Positions 49,225 through 57,094 of a DNA stretch of 64,000 nt are shown one piece after another. The notes beneath the pieces were generated by a model. That model was not told where the DNA came from. It saw only the letters and a list, made by a program, of their open reading frames with translations, and searched no databases. Position 1 is the stretch's first letter. Each line of letters starts with the position of its first letter. A program made the position numbers and the translations under genes. The stretch is from Streptomyces roseolus (GTDB taxonomy: Bacteria; Actinomycetota; Actinomycetes; Streptomycetales; Streptomycetaceae): contig NZ_BMTV01000028.1 in the NCBI RefSeq assembly GCF_014649855.1, positions 51,343 to 115,342 of the forward strand. Reading direction: 5' to 3'.

Positions 49225-49296
49225 GTGCATCATGCACATCTCATGCATGATGCACATTGAATGCATGATGCACAAGTTATGCATGCCGCACACCAC
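49225..49296. repeat. four tandem 18-bp repeats, candidate MarR operator array
   Basis: Copies begin at 49225, 49243, 49261 and 49279, an exact 18-bp period, with the core RTGCATSATGCACA. The second and third cores are identical, the first differs at two positions and the fourth is degenerate. Each core is itself nearly palindromic (TGCATNATGCA). The array is AT-rich and fills the region between the divergent DHA2 pump and MarR genes, overlapping the places expected for both promoters. Repressor binding on one face of the helix with cooperativity is plausible. Confidence 0.8.
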
Positions 49297-49321
49297 GCCC
49301 TCGCAGGGGAGAATGACCCCC

Positions 49322-49789
49322 ATGGACAAGCCCGTGGAGAAGCCCACCGACCGCGTCGAGTTCGAGACGATGCTGCTGAGCCGGCACGCGCACCTCCACG
49401 CGCCGCGCACCCGCGTCGGCGCCGGCGCCCTCGACCGCAGCGCGTACGTGCTCCTCACCCGCATCCGGATGCACGGGCCCATGTCCATCGGCCAGCTCAC
49501 GGACGCCTTCGGGCTCGACGCCTCCACCCTCAACCGGCAGACGGCCGCGATGCTCCGCGCCGGGGTCGTGGAGCGCATCCCGGACCCGGACGGCGGCATC
49601 GCCCGGAAGTTCCGCATCACGGAGGAGGGCGAGCGCCGCCTGGAGGCCGACCGCTCCTTCAACATCGGCGGGCTCGAACGGATCATGGAGCACTGGTCAC
49701 CGGAGGACGTCACCGCCTTCGCCGGGTTCCTGGAGCGCTTCAACCGCGACATCGAGCGCCTGGAGGGCCGCCCCTGGCCCCGCGCCTGA
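49322..49789 (+). CDS. MarR-family transcriptional regulator
   Basis: This 155-residue protein has a MarR winged helix: SAYVLLTRIRMHGPMSIGQLTDAFGLDASTLNRQTAAMLRAGVVERIPDPDGGIARKFRITEEG (residues about 38-100). The C-terminal helices serve for dimerisation. The start is taken as ATG 49322, 10 bases after GGGGAG; ATG 49313 is in frame but too close to that site. It diverges from the DHA2 efflux gene across the four-repeat array, a typical autoregulated MarR-pump pair. Confidence 0.9.
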   Translation: MDKPVEKPTDRVEFETMLLSRHAHLHAPRTRVGAGALDRSAYVLLTRIRMHGPMSIGQLTDAFGLDASTLNRQTAAMLRAGVVERIPDPDGGIARKFRITEEGERRLEADRSFNIGGLERIMEHWSPEDVTAFAGFLERFNRDIERLEGRPWPRA

Positions 49790-49890
49790 GACCGGGCCCC
49801 GGCTCACCCGTCCGGCGCCGCGGACTCGCCCCCGACACCCGCTCCGGCCAGGCTCGTCGGCAGGGACGCCCACGAGACGAGGTGCCGCCG

Positions 49891-50739
49891 ATGCCCGCCG
49901 CCGCCGGCCTCCGCCGCCCGGCCCTCGCCCTGACCGCGGCGGCCCTGCTCGCGGGCTGCGCCGCGACCCCGGCGCCCCCGGCCCGGGGCACGGGCCGGCT
50001 CGTCGTCGCCCACGAGGAGCCGCGCACGCCCGAGGAGCGCGCCGCCCTCGCCTTCCTGCGCGAGCGGCGGATCCTGGAGGACGCCGCCGCCTACGCGGAC
50101 GCGCGGATCGCCCTCCCCCGGGACGTACCGCCGCGCGCCGCGGGCTGCGAGGCGCCCAACCCCTTCCGGGACGAGGCCACCGGACGGATCACCTACTGCT
50201 ACGGCTTCGTGGCCGACGCCCGCCGGGTCTTCGCCCGCGCCGCCGACGACGGCGCCCCGGCGGAACGGACGGCCGCCGGCGAGTCCGTCGACGAGGACGT
50301 CGTCGGCCTCTCCCACGGCGTCCTCTTCCACGAGCCCGGCCACGCCCTCGTCGACCTCTACGACCTCCCCGTCACCGGCCGCGAGGAGGACGCGGTCGAC
50401 CAACTGGCCGTCCTCCTGCTCGCCTCCGGCGACGAGCGCCACGCCGACTACGCGATCTCCACCGTCGACGCCTGGGGCGCGCTCTGGGCGGCCTCCGAGG
50501 GCGGCGACCCGGGAGTGGCCGCGTACTCCGACGTCCATTCCCTCGACGGGCAGCGCTTCTTCGACTGGGCCTGCCGGCTGTACGGCTCCGATCCCGGGCG
50601 GTTCGCCGACGCGGTGGACGCGGAGGGCAACCCGGACGGGGTGCTGCCCCGCGACCGCGCCGCGCTCTGCCCGGCGGAGTACCGGCGCATCGACGCGGCC
50701 TGGCGCACCCTCCTGGCGCCGTACCTGAAGCAGGGCTGA
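49891..50739 (+). CDS. DUF4344-type secreted metallopeptidase, lipoprotein
   Basis: This 282-residue protein has a lipobox LLAGC (Cys near 23), so it is anchored on the outer face of the membrane. The zinc-binding HExxH motif is FHEPGHALVD (near 149-153), followed by the Glu-rich REEDAVDQLAVLLLAS helix, as in DUF4344 putative metallopeptidases. Two cysteines (CEAPNPF and YCYGF) and a later pair could form disulfides. The ATG at 49891 follows GAGG. The target of the peptidase is unknown. Confidence 0.83.
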   Translation: MPAAAGLRRPALALTAAALLAGCAATPAPPARGTGRLVVAHEEPRTPEERAALAFLRERRILEDAAAYADARIALPRDVPPRAAGCEAPNPFRDEATGRITYCYGFVADARRVFARAADDGAPAERTAAGESVDEDVVGLSHGVLFHEPGHALVDLYDLPVTGREEDAVDQLAVLLLASGDERHADYAISTVDAWGALWAASEGGDPGVAAYSDVHSLDGQRFFDWACRLYGSDPGRFADAVDAEGNPDGVLPRDRAALCPAEYRRIDAAWRTLLAPYLKQG

Positions 50740-50842
50740 GCCCGCGCCCCGGACGCGGGCTCCGTCCCGGGATGCGGACCGCTTCGACGCGGGCCCTTTA
50801 CGCGCGCGTCCCACGGCGGTAACTTCCCGCCGACGCAAGAAC

Positions 50843-50860
50843 TTTCCGCAAATTTCCGCA
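50843..50860 (+). promoter_or_regulatory. direct repeat upstream of the amylase gene
   Basis: TTTCCGCA occurs twice (50843-50850 and 50853-50860) with a 10-bp period, in an AT-richer patch 75 bases before the amylase ATG. Direct repeats near the promoter are known as regulator sites of Streptomyces amylase genes (MalR). The motif here is not the usual CTTGCAG form, so this is tentative. Confidence 0.3.
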
Positions 50861-50934
50861 TGCGCTTCCATGGGGGCCGATCCCCTTCGCTCCACCGGCC
50901 TCCCGGTCCGGCGCGCCCCCGTCTGGAGATCCCC

Positions 50935-53928
50935 ATGCCCCCCACCCGCACACGGCGACGCGGGCGCGCGCTCGCGCTGCTCGGTGCCGCGGCCGGCCTC
51001 GCCGGCCTCGTGGCCGCGCCACCCGGCGCCTCCGCCACCGCCGTCCCGGCCCTCGACGCCGCCCCTGCCGCGGCCGCCGCCGGGAACACGGCGACCGTCT
51101 TCTACTGGACCAGGACGAAGAACTGGTCGGCCCACAACCTCCATTGGGCGCCCGACGGCGGTTCCTGGACCACCGTCCCCGGCACCGCGATGGAGCCGGC
51201 CTGTACCGACTGGGTGAAGAAGACCGTCGATCTCGGCTCCGCGGCCGGGCTCCGGGCCACCTTCAACAACGGCGCCGGCACCTGGGACAACAACGGCGGC
51301 GCCGACTACGCCCTCGGCACGGGGAACATCACCGTGAAGGACGGCGTCGTCGCCCACTCCGACCCCTGCGCCGCCACGCCTCCGCCGGCCGCGAACAAGG
51401 CGACGGTGTACTACTCCTCGGCCTCCCTCGGCTGGTCGACGGTGAACGTCCACTACCAGCCGGCCGGCGGCACGTGGACGTCCGCCCCGGGTCTCGGCAT
51501 GACGGCGGCCTGCACCGGCTGGTGGAAGCGGGAGCTGGACCTCGGCTCCGCCGGCTCCCTCAAGGCGGCCTTCAACAACGGCAACGGCGTGTGGGACAAC
51601 AACGGCGGCACCGACTACACGATCGCCGCCGGCACCTCCACGGTCCGGGACCGGGCGGTGACCGCGAACGCCACCGACCCCTGCGCCGCCACCCCGCCGG
51701 ACACCCGGGCGCCCACCGCGCCGGCCGGCCTCACCGCGACCGCCGACGGCGTCTCCGTGCTGCTCTCCTGGAACGCCGCCACCGACGACCGGGGCGTGAC
51801 GAAGTACCAGGTCACCCGTACCGGCGGCACCACCGGCACGATCGTCACGGACGTCGGCTCGACGGTCTTCTCGGACACGGACCTCGCCGAACGCACCGCG
51901 TACACCTACACGGTGAAGGCCGTGGACGCCGCCGGGAACGTCTCGGCCGCCTCCGCGCCGGCCACCGCCACCACCGGCGACAAGCCCGGCACCCCGGCCG
52001 GCGGCAAGCCGCTCGGCACCGATCCGCGCAAGGACCCGATCTACTTCGTCCTCACCGCCCGCTTCCACGACGGCGACGCCTCCAACAACCGGGGCGGCAG
52101 CCAGCACGCGAAGTCGGGGAACGCCGCGAACGACGACCCCATGTTCCGGGGCGACTTCAAGGGCCTGATCCAGAAGCTCGACTACATCAAGGGCCTCGGC
52201 TTCTCCGCCGTGTGGGTCACCCCGGTGGTGCTCAACCGCTCGGACTACGACTACCACGGGTACCACGGCTACGACTTCTACAAGGTCGACCCGCGCCTGG
52301 AGTCGGCCGGCGCCTCCTACCAGGACCTCATCGACGCCGCCCATGCCAAGGGCATGAAGATCTACCAGGACGTCGTCTACAACCACTCGTCCCGCTGGGG
52401 CGCCAAGGGCCTGTTCACGCCGACCGTGTACGGCGTCCGGGACACCCAGTGGAGCTGGTACTACGACGAGAAGCAGCCCGGCTTCGAGTACGACGGCCTG
52501 ACCGTCGACCCGAAGACCGGCAAGTCGTACTACAACGGCGACCTGTGGTCGACGGCCGAGCCCACCGGCAACACCTGCGTCGACTGGGGCAAGCCCACCG
52601 GCGGGAAGAGCCCGGAGGGCTACACCCTCTACAACTGCCAGTGGCCCACTCCCACTTCGGGCATGTTCCCGAAGGCGCTCTTCCACCAGTGCTGGATCGG
52701 CAACTGGGAGGGCGAGGACTCCCGCTCCTGCTGGCTGCACGAGGACCTGGCGGACTTCGACACCGAGAACACGGCCGTCCAGAACTACCTGATCGGCGCG
52801 TACGACAAGTACATCGACATGGGGGTCGACGGCTTCCGCGTCGACACCGCCGTGCACATCCCCCGCACCACCTGGAACCGGCGCTTCCTCCCCGCGATCC
52901 AGGAGCGGGTGACCCAGCGGCACGGCGCCGGGGCGGCGAAGAACTTCTTCGTCTTCGGCGAGGTCGCGGCCTTCGTCAACGACAAGTGGAACCGCGGCTC
53001 GGTGAACCACTCCGCGCAGTTCTTCACCTGGAAGGAGCGCAAGGAGTACGACGCCGACGACACCAAGGCCGCCCTGGAGATGTACGACCACGAGCAGCAG
53101 CGGGGCACCGGAGACCAGCCCACCTCCACCAACGCCTTCCTGAACGGCAACAACTACCACGCGCCCGACCACAGCCGCTTCTCCGGCATGAACGTCATCG
53201 ACATGCGCATGCACATGAACTTCGGCGACGCCTCCAACGCCTTCTCCAACGGCAAGGACTCGGACGACAGTTACAACGACGCCACCTACAACGTCGTCTA
53301 CGTCGACAGCCACGACTACGGCCCGAACAAGTCGAGCGAGCGGTACACCGGCGGCACCGACGCCTGGGCCGAGAACATGTCGCTGATGTGGACCTTCCGC
53401 GGCATCCCGACGCTCTACTACGGCTCCGAGATCGAGTTCCAGAAGGGCCAGAAGATCGACTGCGGGCCCAGCTGCCCGCTGGCCACCACCGGCCGCGCCT
53501 ACTACGGCGCCCACCTCGCCGGCACGGTCACCGCCTCCGGCTTCTCGAAGGTCTCCGCGGCGAGCGGCCAGGTCGCGACCACCCTCCAGCAGCCCCTGGT
53601 CAAGCACGTCCAGCGGCTCAACGAGATCCGCCGGGCGATCCCCGCGCTCCAGATGGGCCAGTACTCCACCGAGGGCATCTCGGGCGGCATGGCGTTCAAG
53701 CGCCGCTACACCAGCGGCTCCACGGACAGCTTCGCCCTCGTCACGGTCTCCGGCGGAGCCACGTACGACGGCATCCCGAACGGCACGTACACCGACGCCG
53801 TCACCGGCGACGTGAAGACGGTCTCCCACGGCACCCTCACGGTCGGCGCGCCCGGCAAGGGCAACCTACGGGTGTACGTCCTGAACGGCCCCGGGAAGAT
53901 CGGCGCGGCGGGCCCCTACCTGAAGTAG
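50935..53928 (+). CDS. secreted alpha-amylase (GH13) with two CBM25-like modules and an FnIII domain
   Basis: This 997-residue secreted enzyme has a twin-Arg-rich signal peptide (to about 40). Two CBM25-like starch-binding repeats follow (about 50-150 and 153-245; KATVYYSSASLGWSTVNVHYQPAG, FNNGNGVWDNNGGTDY). Then come a fibronectin type III domain (about 258-345) and a GH13 barrel (about 360-900). The conserved regions are DVVYNH, GVDGFRVDTAVH (nucleophile Asp), FFVFGEV (acid/base Glu) and YVDSHDYGP (transition-state Asp; Ser replaces the usual Asn of NHD). It cleaves alpha-1,4-glucans outside the cell. The ATG at 50935 has GGAGA 6 bases upstream. A terminator follows at 53943-53972. Confidence 0.93.
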   Translation: MPPTRTRRRGRALALLGAAAGLAGLVAAPPGASATAVPALDAAPAAAAAGNTATVFYWTRTKNWSAHNLHWAPDGGSWTTVPGTAMEPACTDWVKKTVDLGSAAGLRATFNNGAGTWDNNGGADYALGTGNITVKDGVVAHSDPCAATPPPAANKATVYYSSASLGWSTVNVHYQPAGGTWTSAPGLGMTAACTGWWKRELDLGSAGSLKAAFNNGNGVWDNNGGTDYTIAAGTSTVRDRAVTANATDPCAATPPDTRAPTAPAGLTATADGVSVLLSWNAATDDRGVTKYQVTRTGGTTGTIVTDVGSTVFSDTDLAERTAYTYTVKAVDAAGNVSAASAPATATTGDKPGTPAGGKPLGTDPRKDPIYFVLTARFHDGDASNNRGGSQHAKSGNAANDDPMFRGDFKGLIQKLDYIKGLGFSAVWVTPVVLNRSDYDYHGYHGYDFYKVDPRLESAGASYQDLIDAAHAKGMKIYQDVVYNHSSRWGAKGLFTPTVYGVRDTQWSWYYDEKQPGFEYDGLTVDPKTGKSYYNGDLWSTAEPTGNTCVDWGKPTGGKSPEGYTLYNCQWPTPTSGMFPKALFHQCWIGNWEGEDSRSCWLHEDLADFDTENTAVQNYLIGAYDKYIDMGVDGFRVDTAVHIPRTTWNRRFLPAIQERVTQRHGAGAAKNFFVFGEVAAFVNDKWNRGSVNHSAQFFTWKERKEYDADDTKAALEMYDHEQQRGTGDQPTSTNAFLNGNNYHAPDHSRFSGMNVIDMRMHMNFGDASNAFSNGKDSDDSYNDATYNVVYVDSHDYGPNKSSERYTGGTDAWAENMSLMWTFRGIPTLYYGSEIEFQKGQKIDCGPSCPLATTGRAYYGAHLAGTVTASGFSKVSAASGQVATTLQQPLVKHVQRLNEIRRAIPALQMGQYSTEGISGGMAFKRRYTSGSTDSFALVTVSGGATYDGIPNGTYTDAVTGDVKTVSHGTLTVGAPGKGNLRVYVLNGPGKIGAAGPYLK

Positions 53929-53942
53929 GCGCCCGCGCACGG

Positions 53943-53972
53943 AAGGGGGCGGAAACGGAAATCCGCCCCCTT
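53943..53972 (+). terminator. terminator of the amylase gene
   Basis: Arms 53943-53953 and 53962-53972 form an 11-bp perfect stem with an 8-base loop, ending in TTTC. It starts 15 bases after the amylase stop. Confidence 0.75.
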
Positions 53973-54123
53973 TCGCCATGCTCAAGTCAAGATTTTGTTA
54001 CGTGAACGGGCCTGTCGGACAGAAGGCTTCCTTCCGCGCCGCCCGTCTGGGATCTTGCGTCCACCCCACACATCACAGGGCCCGGCCGGCGCCACCCGCG
54101 CCACCGGGCCATCGGAGGACGCA

Positions 54124-55926
54124 TTGTTTTCCCACATATCCGGCCGGATGAGGCTCGCGGCGACCGCCCTCGGCACGGCCCTGGCCCTCTCGGGCCCGGT
54201 CTCGCTCGCCCAGGCCGCCCCGGTCGACAACGAGCCGCTCGCGACGTTCACCGCGAACGCGCGGACCGCGCAGCAGGCCCCCGCGGCGTCCGCCGCCTGG
54301 GCCGCCGGCACCCGCGCCTACCTGGTGATCACCACCCCCGGTGACACGACCGCGGTCCGCGCCGCCGTCGCCGCGAACGGCGGTTCGGTCTTCTCCTCCT
54401 TCGACGCCATCGGCGTGATCGTCGCCCACTCGACCTCCGCCTCCTTCGCCACCACCATGCGTGGCGTCGCCGGCGTGCAGAAGGTCGGCGCGACCCGCAC
54501 CTCGGACGTCCCGGCCGACGCCTACAACCCGGCGCTCCCGGCCAACCCCTCGCAGGCCGCGGCCCCGTCGACGGAGCCCGTCCGCTCGGACATGACGCAG
54601 ATCAAGGCCGACCAGGCCTGGGCCGTCAATCCGGGCTCCACCTCGGTCAAGGTCGGCATCCTGGACACCGGCGTCGACGACCAGCACCAGGACCTGGCGC
54701 CGAACTTCAACGCCGCCGACTCGGTCTCCTGCGCCTACGGCAAGGCGGACACCCGCATCGGCGCCTGGCGCGACGTCGACCAGCACGGCACCCACGTGGC
54801 CGGGACGGTCGCGGCGGCCAAGAACGGCAAGGGCGCCATCGGCGTCGCGCCGGGCGTGAAGATCTCCTCGGTGCGCATCGCCGAGCCCGGCAGCACCCTC
54901 TTCTTCGCCGAGAACACCATCTGCGGCCTGGTGTGGGCCGGTGACCACGGCTTCAAGGTCACCAACAACAGCTACTACACCGACCCGTGGCAGTTCAACT
55001 GCCCGAACAACCTCGACCAGGCGGCCATCCTGGAGGGCGTGGGCCGCGCCCAGGCCTACGCCGAGGGCAAGGGCTCGCTGCAGGTCGCGGCGGCCGGCAA
55101 CTCCAACGTCGACCTCGCCAACAAGACCACCGACTCGTCGAGCCCGAACGACTCGACCCCGGTGACCCGGACGATCACCAACGACTGCCTCGACATCCCC
55201 GCCGAGCTGCCGGGCGTGGTCACGGTCTCCGCCAACGGCACCAGCGGCACGTCCAAGGCGTCCTTCTCCAACTACGGCCGCGACGTCATCGAGGTCTCGG
55301 CGCCCGGCGAGTCGGTCTACAGCACCGTCCCCGGCGGCAAGTACTCCTCGCTGAGCGGTACGTCGATGGCCGCCCCGCACGTCGCGGGCGTCGCCGCCCT
55401 GATGGCCAGCGCCAACCCGGCGTACACCCCGGCGGACCTGCGGGCCAAGCTCGGCGAGCAGGCCACCGACCTGGCCTGCCCGTCGGACGCCCGCTGCACC
55501 GGCACCACGGCGAAGAACAGCTTCTTCGGCGAGGGCCGCGTCGACGCCCTGAAGGCCGTCGGCGGCTCGACCACTCCTCCGCCCGGGAAGTACTTCGAGA
55601 ACCTCACCGACGTGACCGTCCCCGACAACACCACCGTCGAGAGCGCGATCACCGTCAGCGGCGTCACCGGCAACGCGCCGGCCACCCTCAAGGTGGGCGT
55701 GGACGTCAAGCACACCTACATCGGCGACCTGAAGGTCGACCTGGTCGCCCCCGACGGCTCGGTCTACGTCCTGCACAACCGGACGGGCGGCTCCGCCGAC
55801 AACATCGCCCAGACGTACACCGTCAACGCCTCCTCCGAGGTGGCGAACGGCGTCTGGAAGCTCCGCGTCAACGACAACGCGAGCGCGGACACCGGGAAGA
55901 TCGACGCCTGGAACCTGACCTTCTGA
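54124..55926 (+). CDS. secreted subtilisin-like protease (S8) with C-terminal P-domain
   Basis: This 600-residue pre-pro-protease has a signal peptide (about 1-33, ending SLAQA), a propeptide (about 60-150) and an S8 domain. The triad is Asp in VGILDTGVDD (near 182), His in DQHGTHVAG (near 222) and Ser in SGTSMAAPHVAG (near 416); the oxyanion Asn is in AAGNSN. A short Pro-rich hinge leads to a proprotein-convertase P-domain (about 490-600, DVTVPDNTTVESAITVSG to TGKIDAWNLTF). The start is TTG 54124, because GGAGGA lies 4 bases before it. The in-frame ATG 54148 has no ribosome-binding site and would shorten the signal peptide's basic region. Confidence 0.92.
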   Translation: MFSHISGRMRLAATALGTALALSGPVSLAQAAPVDNEPLATFTANARTAQQAPAASAAWAAGTRAYLVITTPGDTTAVRAAVAANGGSVFSSFDAIGVIVAHSTSASFATTMRGVAGVQKVGATRTSDVPADAYNPALPANPSQAAAPSTEPVRSDMTQIKADQAWAVNPGSTSVKVGILDTGVDDQHQDLAPNFNAADSVSCAYGKADTRIGAWRDVDQHGTHVAGTVAAAKNGKGAIGVAPGVKISSVRIAEPGSTLFFAENTICGLVWAGDHGFKVTNNSYYTDPWQFNCPNNLDQAAILEGVGRAQAYAEGKGSLQVAAAGNSNVDLANKTTDSSSPNDSTPVTRTITNDCLDIPAELPGVVTVSANGTSGTSKASFSNYGRDVIEVSAPGESVYSTVPGGKYSSLSGTSMAAPHVAGVAALMASANPAYTPADLRAKLGEQATDLACPSDARCTGTTAKNSFFGEGRVDALKAVGGSTTPPPGKYFENLTDVTVPDNTTVESAITVSGVTGNAPATLKVGVDVKHTYIGDLKVDLVAPDGSVYVLHNRTGGSADNIAQTYTVNASSEVANGVWKLRVNDNASADTGKIDAWNLTF

Positions 55927-55933
55927 CGGTCGG

Positions 55934-55972
55934 CCGAAGGGGCCGGAGCGGACCGCGCTCCGGCCCCTTCGG
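55934..55972 (+). terminator. strong terminator hairpin after the S8-P protease gene
   Basis: Arms 55934-55950 and 55956-55972 form a perfect 17-bp stem with a 5-base loop, 8 bases after the stop codon. Confidence 0.8.
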
Positions 55973-56020
55973 CATGTCCGGACGAGAAAGTCCGTACCGG
56001 GGGGTAGCCCGCGCGACACG

Positions 56021-56070
56021 CTTGCTATACGTTCCGTCTAACAAGCTTGCTAGACGCAGCGTCTAACAAG
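56021..56070 (+). promoter_or_regulatory. two abutting 25-bp palindromic operators upstream of the AurF-like gene
   Basis: Site 1 (56021-56045) and site 2 (56046-56070) are adjacent 25-bp near-palindromes of the form CTTGCTAKACG-N-CGTCTAACAAG. Site 2 pairs at 11 of 12 positions per arm. The length and AT-rich outer arms fit TetR-type operators. They lie 48 bases before the ATG. No regulator gene is adjacent, so the protein must be encoded elsewhere. Confidence 0.75.
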
Positions 56071-56117
56071 CCACGGAACGACCACGAGCCGACCGCGTGA
56101 CCCAAGGAGCCGCAACG

Positions 56118-57023
56118 ATGGCCAGCAGCACCGTTCGCCCGGACAACCACGACCAGGACGACGTCGCCGAGCGGCTCCTCCGGTCGGCGGCCAAGCTCAG
56201 CTACGACCCCGCCGTCGAGGTCGACTGGGACACCCCGCTCGACAAGGACTTCCACGGCCAGAGCCCCGAGTGGAACAGCCTCTACGGCACCGCCTACTGG
56301 AACGAGATGACCGAGGAGCAGCAGAAGGAGCTGACCCGCCAGGAGTCCGCCTCCGTCGCCTCCACCGGCATCTGGTTCGAGATGATCCTCCAGCAGCTGG
56401 TGCTCCGGGACATCTACCGCACCGACCACACCGACCCCCGCTTCCAGTGGGCGCTCACCGAGATCGCCGACGAGTGCCGCCACTCGATCATGTTCGCCCG
56501 CGGCTCCCAGAAGCTCGGCGCCCCCGCCTACCGGCCGAAGCGCGCCGTCATGGAGCTCGGCCGGGTCATGAAGACCGTCGGCTTCGGCGAGGCCGCCTAC
56601 GCCGGCATCCTCGTCGCCGAGGAGGTCCTCGACGTCATGCAGCGCGACTGGATGCGCGACGAGCGGGTGGTCCCCTTCGTGCGGACCATCAACAACATCC
56701 ACGTCGTCGAGGAATCCCGGCACATGAAGTTCGCCCGGGACGAGACCCGCCGCAACCTCGCCGGCGCGAGCCGCGCCCGCCGCCACTTCCAGGCGCTGAT
56801 CGTCGCCATCGCCGCGTACTACATCATCACCAGCCTGGTGAACCCCGAGGTGTACGTCCGGGCCGGCCTCGACCCCGAGCGCGCCCGCCGCGAGGCCGCC
56901 GCCAACGAGCACTACAAGGCCCGGCTGCGCGCCAGCTGCTCCGGCCTCATGGAGTTCCTCGGCGACGTCGGCATGCTGACCCGGCCGGCCGTCCACTTCT
57001 ACCGGCGCGCCCATCTCCTCTGA
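56118..57023 (+). CDS. AurF-type diiron oxygenase
   Basis: This 301-residue protein has the helical fold of p-aminobenzoate N-oxygenase AurF. Carboxylate/His diiron ligands appear as ALTEIADECRHSIMF (ExxxxxxExxH-like, near 116-130), GILVAEEVLDVM (near 165) and NNIHVVEESRHMKFARDE (near 194-211). AurF homologues oxidise arylamines or hydroxylate fatty-acyl or other substrates; the substrate here is not evident. The ATG at 56118 has AAGGAG 8 bases upstream. The fused ferredoxin-reductase gene that follows probably supplies electrons. Two tandem operators upstream indicate tight repression. Confidence 0.87.
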   Translation: MASSTVRPDNHDQDDVAERLLRSAAKLSYDPAVEVDWDTPLDKDFHGQSPEWNSLYGTAYWNEMTEEQQKELTRQESASVASTGIWFEMILQQLVLRDIYRTDHTDPRFQWALTEIADECRHSIMFARGSQKLGAPAYRPKRAVMELGRVMKTVGFGEAAYAGILVAEEVLDVMQRDWMRDERVVPFVRTINNIHVVEESRHMKFARDETRRNLAGASRARRHFQALIVAIAAYYIITSLVNPEVYVRAGLDPERARREAAANEHYKARLRASCSGLMEFLGDVGMLTRPAVHFYRRAHLL

Positions 57024-57094
57024 CCGCGACTCCGACCCGAGTCCGCCCCGCGTCCGACCCCGCGTCCGACCCCGAGCCGAGCCGAGCCGCCACC

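Noticed and set aside
49166..49321. Repetitive peptide with Cys-Met-Met-His units read through the 18-bp repeats, in frame with the MarR gene
   Set aside because: The 18-bp DNA period forces a 6-residue repeat. The region is better explained as an operator array, and the ribosome-binding site favours the start at 49322.
50843..50860. MalR operator of the amylase gene
   Set aside because: The direct repeat is present, but it does not match the known CTTGCAG-type motif, so it is kept only as a tentative site.
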